This document shows positions 10,701 to 22,131 of a stretch of DNA of 64,000 nt, piece after piece (the first letter of the stretch is position 1; each line of letters opens with the position of its first letter). The stretch spans positions 330,001 through 394,000 of the forward strand of contig JASANC010003066.1 in NCBI GenBank assembly GCA_030248135.1. Reading direction: 5' to 3'. Below the pieces are notes generated by a model that ran no database searches, had not been told where the DNA came from, and saw nothing but the letters and a program-made list of their open reading frames with translations. The position numbers and the translations under genes were made by a program. The DNA is from Theristus sp. LFF4_11 (taxonomy: Eukaryota; Nematoda; Chromadorea; Monhysterida; Xyalidae).

Positions 10701-12897
10701 AATAAGAGCAAAGCATTGGATGTGTTACGAACTGAATTGAAAGCCAAATGATTTGGCTTTGGCGGATTTGATTGTTCGGTTGGATGGCTGAATTTGGTCA
10801 CGCAAATCATATTGTCCTGTAAAAACAGTAAACATGGTAGGTAAACAGCAATTTTCACTTTTTCTAGAATTAAAGCGATTGAAACAGTTACAAATTCAGA
10901 AAGTATGCAACATAAGTGTGGCTGTTAGACAGGGTATGGCAATAAGAAATAAGAAATAACAGCAAGTGGGTTGCAGGAAGTAGCAAAATTATTTCAAAGC
11001 GTTTATTGTGAACATCGACAAATGCGGGGAATTGCCATTGAGTAATCAGTAGAGTTCCATACTGACACCAAAATCGCAATAAAATACCTGTGCTGTTTTC
11101 GGGAACCACTTGAAATTCTTCCATCGAACTGAGAATAAGACCTGAAAGAAGCAACAATCATGAACAAAGCACACAACGAAACCGATTTGATGAATAATGC
11201 TACACGTTTCCTGACAAGTGCGAAAATGGCGCGGCAAGAAGCTGAGAAACCAACCGGACAGCGAGCAGATGATGAACAGCATCGAGAAGAACGAGATGGC
11301 CTTGGCCAACACGGACGACTGCGGCTCTTCGAACAGCTTCCAAATGTATCGTCGAGTGTCCCCAAAGGCGACATTGTCAAACGGGTCCGCCGTTTCATTG
11401 TCCGTTGTTCTCGTTGATCCTTTCGCGCCGGAGACGCCGGCCGAAGGCGGACGGACGGGCGGGCGGCAGCAGTCGGCGACCGCAGTGTCCGGCAGATCCC
11501 AGAACGACAGCGCGCTCTTGAACAACTCGAAGCACATCCAGGCCGGCTTGTGCACGATGCCTGACAACAACTGAGCTCGGTATGGGTGTCCGTTTTTTAG
11601 ATCCTGCGACTCAATTCTTTTGCAGACGCAGAAAGTGTGTTAATCTTTATGGGGCAATTCAAAATCGCCTAAGTGACCCGGCCCTATTTGGGAGACTCGG
11701 ATCACTTTACCAATTTTGAGTTACCGCGTTATCCATTGAACTGTTTTTTTTGCCTGATTGAGTCGCTACCAAACGAAAAGATAATACATGCTGTTCATAC
11801 AGTTTTACCGGAGTTTGCTGCTCTTTGCACAGTAAAAGCGATGGATGGATGGGGATGAATCCAACAAAACAACTGATCTGACAAGTTCTCTTTTTCCAAA
11901 TCGACCCCCCCCCCCGACAAACAACCAACCAGACATGTAATATTGCGCGATCAGTTTCGCCTCGTCCGGCGGCCTCTCGAAGAAATACTCGTCGCTCTCA
12001 TGGATGTACGTGCCCATGTACTCCTTGCGACTGTGCACGGGCAGCCTCGCCAACTGCGACAGCCGGCTGCTGTTGTCGCGTCTCGCCAGCGTGTTCGTCT
12101 TCAATCGGAAGCGTTTGCCGCCGACGTTCAGCGTCAAAATGTCGTGCGGCTCGCTCGAACCTGGACGCAATGTCATGGAGCATGTTGAGTATAGATCCAA
12201 AAAGTAAAACGATGATCCAAAAAACGCAAAAACGGTTTGCGCATTGGTAAAACACCGAATAATTTGAAAAAAAAATCTCTGAGAGCGGGTCGAGAACTGT
12301 ATGTGATGAGCTACAATGTACAGCGTCAGCCATCTGTTGATTGGTGACTGCTAGTGTGCGTAATGTCACGTGACGCACGCAAAACTCGCTGCTTGCAAAA
12401 AGCGGCAACCAACCTCTTTTTTCGACAATAAGAAAATGATAACAATAACCCTTCGGTGGTTTCCAGTGAAAACCGAAGAAAACAAAAAATTACTCGCAAT
12501 ATAACTGTATTAGGTCAAACTAAAAAACAACCAAGCGAAACGCCGCCGCCACACCTGAGGCGACTCCAACGGCGTGCTGGTGCTGGAGGTGGTGCAGCGC
12601 GTGCACTGGCGCCGCCCAGTCGGTCGCCGAGCTCGTCACACAGGTCGACTGCTGGTCTAGGCCGGTCTCCATCGACGAGGAGGCGGCGTCGTCCGTCGTC
12701 GGCGAGTGAATGGACGAGGTCGTCGCGGGCAACTCGGTCGCCGTCAGTTGCGGCCAGTTGTGCGTCGCGTTGTCGAATATGTCGGCTGGCGGCGAGGTGA
12801 CGATCATCGGCAGCTGCTCTCCGCCGCCCACGCTGTAGTTTGTCGTCGTTGTTGTTGCGCCTCCCGTATCGCGCGCAAGCGGCATCCGCTCGCCCAT
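7763..12897 (-). CDS. Voltage-gated K+ channel alpha subunit (non-Shaker Kv, Shaw/Shab/Shal-like), complete
   Basis: Seven exons with consistent phases (12897-12555, 12160-11930, 11560-11216, 11141-11088, 9461-9231, 8842-8552, 8046-7763) give 592 aa. The first ~115 residues are a Ser/Thr-rich extension. A T1/BTB tetramerisation domain (ILTLNVGGKRF onward) follows, with the zinc motif HX5CX20CC (His195, Cys201, Cys222-223) typical of Kv2-Kv4 and absent in Shaker. S1 follows FEEPQSS; the S1-S2 loop has an NST site; S2-S3 contains LNIIDAATVIPFY. S4 has a charge every third residue (R408, R411, R414, R417, K420, R423). The pore filter is TVGYGD at 487-492. S6 has FPIS where conducting Kv channels usually have PxP. 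The tail is Gly/Lys-rich. ATG at 12897 is the first Met after an upstream stop in that frame. Introns carry at least four repeat families. Confidence 0.92.
8412..8498. mobile_element. Foldback MITE family A, copy 2 (K+ channel last intron)
   Basis: A near-perfect hairpin: AAGCGGCATTCATGAAGTAG pairs with CTACTTCATGAATGCCGCTT. It lies in the intron between the pore exon and the S6 exon, about 55 bp downstream of the pore-exon donor. Confidence 0.88.
9022..9205. mobile_element. MITE family C, copy in K+ channel intron
   Basis: Inverted ends GGTCCCGAGACTCAATGCG and CGCATCGAGTCGTGGAACC surround about 150 bp that also folds back (GTGCCGAGTCACTTAGGCGA centre). Related copies or fragments lie at 11600-11731, 24318-24464, 56223-56406 and 60097-60232. 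Confidence 0.78.
9632..10192. mobile_element. Foldback element D with arrays of TTCCGGCCCG iterons in both TIRs
   Basis: Terminal repeats of about 150 bp (9632-9780 and 10045-10192) are inverted copies. Each contains five to seven spaced copies of a ~15-bp unit around GAATTCCGGCCCGG, followed by a conserved AACAATATTAAACCACACGA-type segment. A GTAC tetranucleotide flanks each end (9628-9631 and 10189-10192 region) as a possible target duplication. The interior is AT-rich and non-coding. It lies in the K+ channel intron between the S1-S2 linker and S2 exons. Confidence 0.78.
11600..11731. mobile_element. MITE family C fragment in K+ channel intron
   Basis: Contains CTGCGACTCAATT at one side and the central CCTAAGTGACCCGGCCCTAT motif of family C. 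The far end is degraded. Confidence 0.65.
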
Positions 12898-13540
12898 GGA
12901 CGCTTTCGATTTCTTCGTGTAGTTGATAATTTTGACGGCTTTTCCTGATGGCGGGGTTGTCCAACTGTACAGTGATTGTGTGGATACGAATTGATCCGCC
13001 GGGATCAGTTGTCAGTCAATCATTCATTCGAGTCTCCGAGTGACGCAGTGATGTTGATGTGATCATGTGTTTTGCTGAAGAAAACTGCAGCACTATGTAC
13101 ATTTTAACTTTGCGCGAAAACTGCTAAATCGTATGAATAGAGCGCTCTACTTCAATGATAAAGCACTTCAAAAGCATTCACAGACAGTTTTACGTCAAAA
13201 CGACCAAATGTGAACCAAAATAGAATGGATCAACATATAGAGCGCGCGGCCGTTATTTCGATGATAAAATCATGACAATACCGTGATTCTTCTGTTTGTA
13301 CAGCACGTTCATGCCGTGAAAAAAATGCAGAAAGTGTGAGTTGCACCACAGACGTGTGTGTGTGACGTTCATCGGTTCCGTGAGGTATGCATAAGCGCAG
13401 TTACCACCCGTTTCGACCGGTGCAAACTCCCACAGGACCACAGACAGACTGCAGTCTCGATTGCGAATGCTGCAACGTCAAACGCTTAGGTGACAGTGAC
13501 TGTACGGTTACTACCGTATTTTGTTGTCGGAAATCTTTGT

Positions 13541-13710
13541 CACCGCTCGTGGCCTGAATGGTAGCGCGTTAGACTGTTGTCTGTGCGTTCGGGGATCGAG
13601 CCCCGCCGAGGGATGCTATTGGCACTTAATGACAGAGAAAACTCGACGGGCAGCCCACTTGACGGCGGTCCCTGTAGGCTTTTCTTGGTTAGCCCTGGTT
13701 AAAAACAGGC
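13541..13710 (+). mobile_element. tRNA-derived SINE, copy 1
   Basis: Begins with a tRNA-like head with A box-like TGGCCTGAATGG and B box-like GGGATCGAGCCCC, then a body (ACTTAATGACAGAGAAAACT, CGACGGGCAGCCCAC, TTAGCCCTGGTTAAAAAC). The inverse-complement copy at 26893-27066 aligns through both head and body, so the two are a dispersed family and not isolated tRNA genes. Confidence 0.78.
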
Positions 13711-14952
13711 TCAAAATGTTTTTCCGTTGTTCGCTCGTTGGTTTAATTGTGAAGTTCAGAAATATTAGCAGTTTCTTAAATGATATTTCCTGCAATGCAG
13801 TTGGGAGACTTTGTGGACATGATATGAAGCACACAAGACACAAGTCGTTTTCGCATTAATCGTACACTAAAATCGTGGCGAGACTCATCACGGAGATGTA
13901 CCGTAATCAGTTTTGTTCGAAAACACAACGTGTGGAAGCTACAAACACCCACAATTTCAAAATATAAAGAAGCGGACTTTTATGAAAAAACGTCGGAAAG
14001 CGTGCCCTTTCGCTTTTATGCGCGCCTATAAACATCATTGTTTGCATAGAGTTCCCCTCTGGGCTTCTTGTTTGGCGTCGTCAGAGAACGAAAACAACAG
14101 AAGCAAATTTCAACTTTCAAAAACATCGAAAGAGCGTGTGAAGAAGCTCGTGCGCAGCTGGATTGATACCACCAACCAAGAGGATTCGTGAAGTGACCAC
14201 TTGAAAATACGTAAATAAAGTGTATAATAGCAATGAAATTTCTAGTTTTCGCCTTGATTATTGCGGCAGGAATACTGTTAACAGTTAAGTCATTGACGAC
14301 AAAAAACGATGGAAAAGTTTGTGGCAATGTTCAACGCATGAGCTGTGTATTCTATAAGTCTGCCAAAACTTTGCGCTTTTTTGCGTGCAGCAAGATTCTT
14401 TTGATCGTTTTAATTTGCTCATGCTTTGATTTTCAATTCCCTTTACTTTGACGAAATCACAATGAAGAGCTATAAAAAAGATTATATGGCGAAGCAAAAA
14501 AATAAAAACCGCATTAGCTACCGCAAATGGAAAAGTAGCAAACTTAACAGCAACTACGTACATCAAAACCTGAATTTTTTACAACCCCGTTTTTTACAGT
14601 TGTCAGTGAAACGGAAAACAGAAAAAGCTTCGAATAGACAGACGAAAGCTTTGACTCCGAGTTTTTTTAACCTAAAAACTGAGGATTAAAAAACTAAAGA
14701 ATAAGATGCACTATAAGAACGTGTGTTTATCATTGTGCAACAGCAATATTGAGCCACCCAGCATAACAAAATACACCGAACTTCAACATTTAGGTAATGT
14801 GCATGTTTTTTCAAATCTTTTTCCGCTTGACCTGTGGGTTGGATGGAACGCTTTTCGATAAAGGAGGTCACGATTGCCATGCGACGCTAATTTCCCACGA
14901 GTACAATCAGCTCCTGAAAGCCACTGCGGAGTCGCAATTATGGATTATGTGA

Positions 14953-15191
14953 ACAGGCATCTTTTTTCAGGGTGTAAGAAACGCGCGAAATTTGAATGAA
15001 AGGAAAAAAATACTTTCAGAAAGCCAATCGTGGATTAAATTAATCGTGTTTTTTAAACTGATTAATTCGTTCGTGCTATTCTGTTCGTTCTTTGTCCATT
15101 GGCGAATATCTTGGCATTTTTGAGAAAGGCAACTCCTTGTCCCACCTTGATGGAGCATACAAGGAGTACCTTATTTATTCGGCATGCTGTA
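14953..15191 (+). mobile_element. MITE family F, copy 1
   Basis: Shares TTTTTTCAGGGTGTAAGAAA, CGCGCGAAATTTGAATGAA, CAACTCCT and the end TTATTTATTCGGCATGCTGTA with copies at 20368-20626 and 35209-35473. The left terminus is partly degraded. Confidence 0.72.
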
Positions 15192-16732
15192 ATGATTTTG
15201 CTAATGATAGCGCTTTGCATGATTTTTTTTTAATTTCACGCGTTCATGTTACATCACGGGCGCTTTTTTAATAACAGAAACTTGGTGAAATTCTGTGAAA
15301 CAAAAGTCGATACCGCAAAGCCAAGTCCTTACAATCAGCTCATTTTAGGACCTTCCACGGCCCCGTTGAGCATTTGAGCATCAAATCAGCTGAACCAACA
15401 TTTTTTCATTGGATATGATAATTTTATTCCGAATCTGTTGACTTCTTCTGTATCGAAATCCATTAAGCCCGGGGGAAGCTAACAAAACAAGAGAAAAATA
15501 AACTTAAAAGTTACTTGGAGTAATACAAGAAAACGGGCTAAAAAACGCACTGAAGTGCATGTAATTACGAACTGTATATGAGAAAAAAAATCGTTGTCGG
15601 ACTGCATCCTGCAGAGTAAGCATAAGAGAGCCGTCTCTCGTAGCTTATAATCTCCAAGCAAACCAAAGTCAATTTCAACAAGTCAAGCAAAAGAATCCAT
15701 TGAGAGACGCGAGTATCACACGGGGAAATTATTTCAGCGCACTTTTTTGACGTCAAGATTTTGCATGGATTTGCAAAAGAGAGACAGAGGGAATCTGAAA
15801 GATATGATAATGAGAAACACTCATGTGAGAAAATGTGCCTGGAAAATGTGAAACTCTTGCACATTTGGCTGTTGTTGAAAGTCAAAAAAGTCCTCCAGGG
15901 TCACCGTTTAAATATTTTGATCGTAAGATATTCAATCGCAAATTTCTCCCAACGTTCGCATGATGAAGTACAATAATACAATCAATGTACTGGAGCAATT
16001 TATCCCGGGTAATCCTGTGGGGGGCAGAGTGTCGTTACCTTTAACTGATACTGCACTGCAGAACTATGTCAACATTAAAATCAACAACACAATGAATTTT
16101 CTCGCCCATGGTTACCGCCGAGTAACCCAACAAAGCAAAAAATGTTTTCTGATGACTCCACAAAGTTGTTGATATTGACGCTGACAGATTTTTTTCAGTA
16201 TGGATGGGCATGAGGTAAAAATTGACGCCATCGTTTTACGGTAGACTCCGCTATTTCACCGCTCCCGTAATCGGTCCGTGGAATAACTTGTGCCGATTGA
16301 ACAGAGAAAACGCGCTTCTGAAACTTGATATACGACAGAGATATAAACTAACGTTTGTGTTTTTTTCTCGGCAGTGAAAACCCTGCATATCAAACATAAT
16401 ATCGGCAGATATGCTTTTTGTGTTCGGTAAATAATACGAAAAAAAATCCGAAACCTATAAAATACAAAACGCTCTGTCTCACGGTGTCCCCGTCGCCCCT
16501 GCTGGCACTTAATTCGAAGACCAACGAAATGCTTTTTGTTCAAATATCTGACGACGTTTGTAAGTATAAAAATGCCAAGCATAGTTGAGCGTTTAGTGTG
16601 TTGCGGGGAAACAGAATCCCACCACACCCATAGAAGCACATCTAAAGTGAACTGACTGAACTGAACGTGCATGCAGTTTTGAAAAGGACTTTTCAAGCAG
16701 ATGTGGAATTTTTGTTGTAATGGTTTTTACTG

Positions 16733-16998
16733 TACCGTAAAGTCTTGCATATAAGGTCTCCTTATATAAATTTGAAAATCAAAAATTTCTGAAAAAAGTG
16801 GAATTTTGTGTGACAACCTTATAAGTGGGAGGAGGTCTTATAAAGCGAAGATCAGGAATTCCGGGTCTTATAAACGAGGTGGCATTTTGACCAAGTCAAA
16901 AATTTGAATTTTTTGGTTTCCCGCCGTGTGACACTCCGCCCACTTTTGGGTGGGGGTCTGATAAGTGGGAGGAACCTTATATGCAAGACTTTACGGTA
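16733..16998. mobile_element. 266-bp MITE family E, copy 1
   Basis: Starts TACCGTAAAGTCTTGCATAT and ends with its inverse complement. Internal CTTATAAGTGGGAGG blocks are repeated in both orientations. It is about 90% identical by eye to the inverted copy at 18141-18406. Confidence 0.88.
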
Positions 16999-18140
16999 TT
17001 CGTGGTGAAATCTTGGTATTTGTGTTAAGCACGCGCATGACCATTTTTTGAGATGTCGCCCAAACGAACTGTGGTTTTCATGCTTTGCTGAGATGGCCAA
17101 CGATATCCCCCCGGCTTTCGGCACGCTAGAAAATGCCGAAATCCGTTGAAAATTTCGCAATGAATTTTGCAATGGTTTTTGGCATGGAATGAATTTAAGA
17201 ATGGATATGGGCATTTTTTGAGCGTGACGATAAAAAAAACGATGTTTTTACATGATCGTGAAAACAAATAAACAGATTTCAGATATTCAAAGAAGACCTT
17301 TACATCTGCAGATCTCAATTGATTGGTGCAAAAAATGGCATTCGGGACAGATCATTCCAGAAACAAAACCAAATCAGCACAAATATTTTGGTGCGGCGCG
17401 ACGCACAGACCATCCACCCCAGTCGAAAAGATCATTTTGATATTGTTCCATGTCGCTTTAATGGAAAGCAACGGCGAAAAACAAAAAAAAATAATAAACG
17501 TCGGCGACTGTCGTTCTCTGCGTTTGTTGACAAATAGGACAGAACGACAACTTTCTTGTTTAGCTCGAGTCAGCAAAAAATAGGTTGAGCGATAAATTAC
17601 GCACATTGGGACGCAACGAGGGTGGTTTACAAATTGGAAAATGCCGCAAAAAAGAATATGTGTTTCGGAAATATTTGTCATTTCATTTTTGAGTTGAGAT
17701 TATGACAATTTTTCGGCCACGCGACACCGACCGACCGCTTGGTGGATATGCTTTTTGGGGTGAGGTTCAGTAAAATGTGTTCTCATAAATAACGTCAAAA
17801 AAGCAGCCGAAATCATAAAAGGTGTAAAGCATACATACAAAGAATAAGACAACTTTGAAATGACATTTTTGACAGAGGGTGAAGTTGCCATTTTGTTTGA
17901 GTGATGAGTAAGTTCATACTAATTTGTGATATGACACTAAAAAATGGTCCTAAAAACTTTTATTACATGTCTGAATGGCCGACCAATGATCATAAAACCG
18001 CAACAAACTGTTTTCAAAAACCAAATTTTGCATAAGACCAGTAAAACATTATTGCTCACCCGACATGGCGCGCAAGTAAATGCACCCAATCAATCAACTA
18101 TGACAAAAGGTAAAATGAGGAGCTTGAAAGCGCAAGAAAA

Positions 18141-18406
18141 TACCGTAAAGTCTTGCATATAAGGTTCCTCCCACTTATAAGACCCCCACCCAAAAGTGGG
18201 CGGAGTGTCACACGGCGGGAAATCAAAAAATTCAAAATTTTGACTTGGTCAAAATCCTACCCCGTTTATAAGGCTCGAAATTCCTAATGTTCGCTTTATA
18301 AGACCTCCTCCCACTTATAAGGTTGTCACACGAAATTCCACTTTTTTCAGAAAATTTTGATTTTCAAATTTATATAAGGAGACCTTATATGCAAGACTTT
18401 ACGGTA
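18141..18406. mobile_element. 266-bp MITE family E, copy 2 (inverted relative to copy 1)
   Basis: Exactly the same length as copy 1 and with identical 24-bp termini. It lies 1.14 kb away in the opposite orientation, so the two could bound a composite segment. The intervening DNA shows no transposase. Confidence 0.88.
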
Positions 18407-20367
18407 CTTTGAAGATAAGCTAAAATCAAACGAAGATTTTCAACAGATTTTTTTGAAACTTTGCAACAAACCACACCAGCGCGTCAGTGAGCGCAAGTGC
18501 GCCAACGTAAAAACGCATTGACTTTACGTTTTCAAACTTTTTTGGCAAGTTTAAAGCCATTCTTCGAGAGTTGTACCGTTTTTTTCAAATGTTGCAAACT
18601 CTGCGGACGAGCTTTGATTCGGACACGTGAATCTGAAGTTGTTTTTTACGCTGAATGTGTTTTTATGTTGTTGAATAGTTTATTTCTTTAATTTTTAACG
18701 GCCTCGTTTAAAAATTTCATTGTCCAAACAATTTTTGTGAAACAGGGGTATTGGGTAGAAATGTGGAACAAAGTATTGTTGTTTTTCCGCGCGTCATTTT
18801 TGCTTTTGCAAAAGAACTTCACCAATTCTTCTCTGCAGTGATGTGATTAATGATGAGTAAAAAAACGCAGCGTAAATCCGTTGTGTGCGGAAACGTGACA
18901 CCGTCTGGTTACGGTACCTACCGTAATTACGATTTTGAAAAGAATCCTAAATCAAATAACGCTATTATTTTATAAAATTGGTGAAAACCCCAAAAAATAA
19001 TTGAAAAGTAAAGTTTTTTGGCACTTTTTTAAAATTCCTACGTCAAAAAGAAACGCCATAAACCGAAATTGGTATTTTTTTAGGATCCCACAGGAAAACA
19101 CAACAGAGTTACAGCAAAAACAATCAGACAGGAGCGAAAAAAACGACTTTTCCGCTGCGAAATCTGATAAAATGCTTTTTGTGTTTTCGAAATTTCAACC
19201 ATCCAAGGCTTTTTGTTGTTGTTATTTTATGTTTTTTACAAACGAAGACAAGAAAGTTTTTGAGCACTTTGTGAAATACACTGCTTCGTTTAGTTTTTTT
19301 TGTTCAGTGGGACAGCAAAAATGTGGTCCCAAAAACAGTCTGAAACAAAAGTTTTAACAACGCAGTTTTCAAAGACATTGAACAAAACTGTTTTGAAAAA
19401 TTACTTGTTCTGCAAACGACGTGACTTTGTGACGTGGCGCAGATATCAATCATCACAGTTTTCATTTCAACCGTGAAACTTTTTAACACTAAGCTTTGGG
19501 CAGCGTTTTCAATAAACGTAAATTAAAACTTCTTAAGAACTTGTAATGCATGAAAGGTCCAATGAAATCAGCTTCTATTATTTTGTGGGGTACCGAAGTT
19601 TGCATACGAGCGGTCATATTTGCATACAATACATTAGCAGTCAGTTCAGAGAACAGAAAAAAAACTGAAGCCTGTTTTTTCAGTAATGAAGAAGTTGAAT
19701 TTAAGAAAGATTTACGAAAACGGCGAACTACCAGGAACGAAACATACAATGCACATATACACATGTAAGTACAGAAACAAACAAGACAGAAATGTAATTT
19801 CCGGCTCGGTCATTATCACAGGGGCTGCACTCATTTGGCACCAAGGTCCAACATGCTTTGTGGCCGATGTGCATGAACAGTGATTTGTTCCTGCATTTCA
19901 TGTTCAAACAAAAAAAAATGCAGACAGAAAAACAAAAATATTAAGGAAGAAGTATGGGTAATTCATTTTTCAGTTGGCCGCTCTTTGGACACTACGGCGC
20001 ACTGCAAAAGTGCACCCAGTTATGTGCATTATCACTTTGCCATTCACTTTCATTGTATTTCCACCTGCATCACCAAGTAAATAACACCTACGCTTTGTCG
20101 TCGTCTTTAATTTTGATCTGAAAAAGCAAAAACACTTCTTCATACGACGTCAAGCTGTGAATTGTTTGAGCTCACAATAAAGACATCACCAAATTTTTTA
20201 TCATGTTGTTTCTATACCATGTTTCAGTGATTTCAGTGTAACGTAATGGACTCGCGCGATGACGCAGCAAAAGTTTTCTGAATGAAAACCAAAGAAAAAC
20301 AGGAGCAGTTTCAGTTTGAGCAAGCAGCAGGAGCATACAGTGCATCTACATTGTATGTACGGAATGA

Positions 20368-20626
20368 CCGAGTAAACATGGCAGCTTTTTTCAGGGTGCA
20401 AGGAGCGCGCGAAATTTGAATGAACGAAAATAGACGTTCAGAAACCAACATGTGTGCCAAATTTGACGTGTTTTTTCAGACGAACGGATTCTTCGTGTTA
20501 TTATGTTCAGTCTTGCTCCCTTGAACACATGATTAGGAGTTATGTTGGCATTTTTGAAAAAGACAACTCCTAGTCTGCGACTGATTCCGCCTTGACGGGC
20601 TGCCTTATTTATTCGGCCATACTGTA
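20368..20626 (+). mobile_element. MITE family F, copy 2
   Basis: Runs from GACCGAGTAAACATGGCAGC to TTATTCGGCCATACTGTA; the ends are inverted repeats of each other. It directly abuts a family B MITE at 20627. Confidence 0.8.
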
Positions 20627-20772
20627 GCTAATATAAACAACTAGCTGATTGGTTGGTTGCACACACGTGCAGTTGATGCATGCATTCTGTGCGGGCATGG
20701 CTGTGGAGCTTGCCTGTAAGGAATGCATGCATCAACACCAACCAATCAGCTAATTATCCAGATGGACAGTAA
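20627..20772. mobile_element. MITE family B, abutting family F copy 2
   Basis: A palindromic element with CTAGCTGATTGGTTGGTTG on one side and ACCAACCAATCAGCTAATTA on the other, ending in ATGGACAGT. Confidence 0.72.
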
Positions 20773-22025
20773 ACAGAAACTGATAAAGCCACGACCGCAG
20801 GTTCAGTCAGTAGCGCGATTGAAAATCAATCCGCATGGCGACACACTGCAGCGAAATCTGTTGTAAAAACACGACAATGCCAACGTCATCTTTGGCGACA
20901 CTTGGCGTTCATTGACGCCAGCGACGGTGGGAAGCGTGCAACAGACGATTTTTAACACACCCACGGAGTGTAAGTGTTAAAGAAAGCCCCGTAAACAAGC
21001 CTAGTGAGGCATGGCAGCCATTAGCATTAATGAGGCAAAAACTGAACCAAGCCTTCTTTCATGTATACATGTACAACTTCTATAAAGAGTCAGTAAACAT
21101 CTTCATGAAGAAACGAAAGAGTTTGTTTAGTCTTTGTTTCAGTTCAGTGCTCTGAATGCCTCCGGTTACGTTCAACTCCATTCATTAACGTATTTTGTTG
21201 CGCTTCTTAGACTCCTTCTTGAATACTTCTGCTTGCTTAACCGCTCAACTTTTTTTGTCGTTCTTCTCGGCAAGACTAGACCAACCTCTTTGCCATGGCA
21301 GATGATTGAAAAACCAATTCAAGTTTGTCAATGAAAAATAAAAATCCGAACTTTCCAAACCACCAAAAATATAATGCAAGAACAAATTTTCATTGAACAT
21401 GGAATGAGAAAGCAAAAGAATTTCGACAAGTTTCCTTCGCATAATGTTACAATGACACACAGTAGCACTTTCTTGAAATATTGGAACACGACAAAACATA
21501 TTGAACGAAAATGACAAAAAATAACACACACACAGTGAGATCGGTGCTAAGAAACATGGAAATAAAAACCGAAAGGAGCAACAGCAGCGTGTGATCTAGG
21601 AAGTTTCATAGAAACATGTGTCTATACATGAACATGTACACATATATATGAACCGCAAACGCATTATAATGTCGTCAGCATCTATACATAGCAATTTCAG
21701 TTTTATATTTTGCGGTCAATCCTTCTCAGTATAGGTTATGCCATATATTGCGCGACAGACACACGGTTCTCACACATGCACATGTGCATATACATGCCAA
21801 ACTGCATTGACACATGCAGACACAGCGGCATTTGGTGGAGCACACACCAGAAAAGTTGCCATTGGTGGCGATGTTGTCATGTTTGTTTTCTCAGTGCACC
21901 GTGCTCACCACCTGAATGTATTTTTATTATCGTGCCAAACGGAGTCAACAATTGTTATAACAAGTCGATGTCATGCTTTTTTTTGAAACCGACCATATAG
22001 GAAAAGAACATTCTCTAAGAAAACA

Positions 22026-22131
22026 GGGCTACTTTAAGCGGCAAAACGCGTTTATTATGCTTATGTTAACACACATGCTTTTACCAGCCACCGTAGTGGC
22101 CACGTCTGTGTTTAATTTAGTAGCCCTGTTT
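22026..22131. mobile_element. Short inverted-repeat element with AGGGCTACT ends
   Basis: Starts CAGGGCTACTTTAAG and ends TTTAGTAGCCCTG with CGTTTATTATG inside. A related segment (CCAGGGCTACTAAACTGG...TTTATTATGTGTAGCC) occurs at 26067-26125 in a desaturase intron. Confidence 0.5.

Noticed and set aside
14233..14451. Small secreted protein (signal-peptide-like MKFLVFALIIAAGILL...)
   Set aside because: Only the hydrophobic start is persuasive. The rest looks like intronic or non-coding AT-rich sequence with no partner exon in phase.
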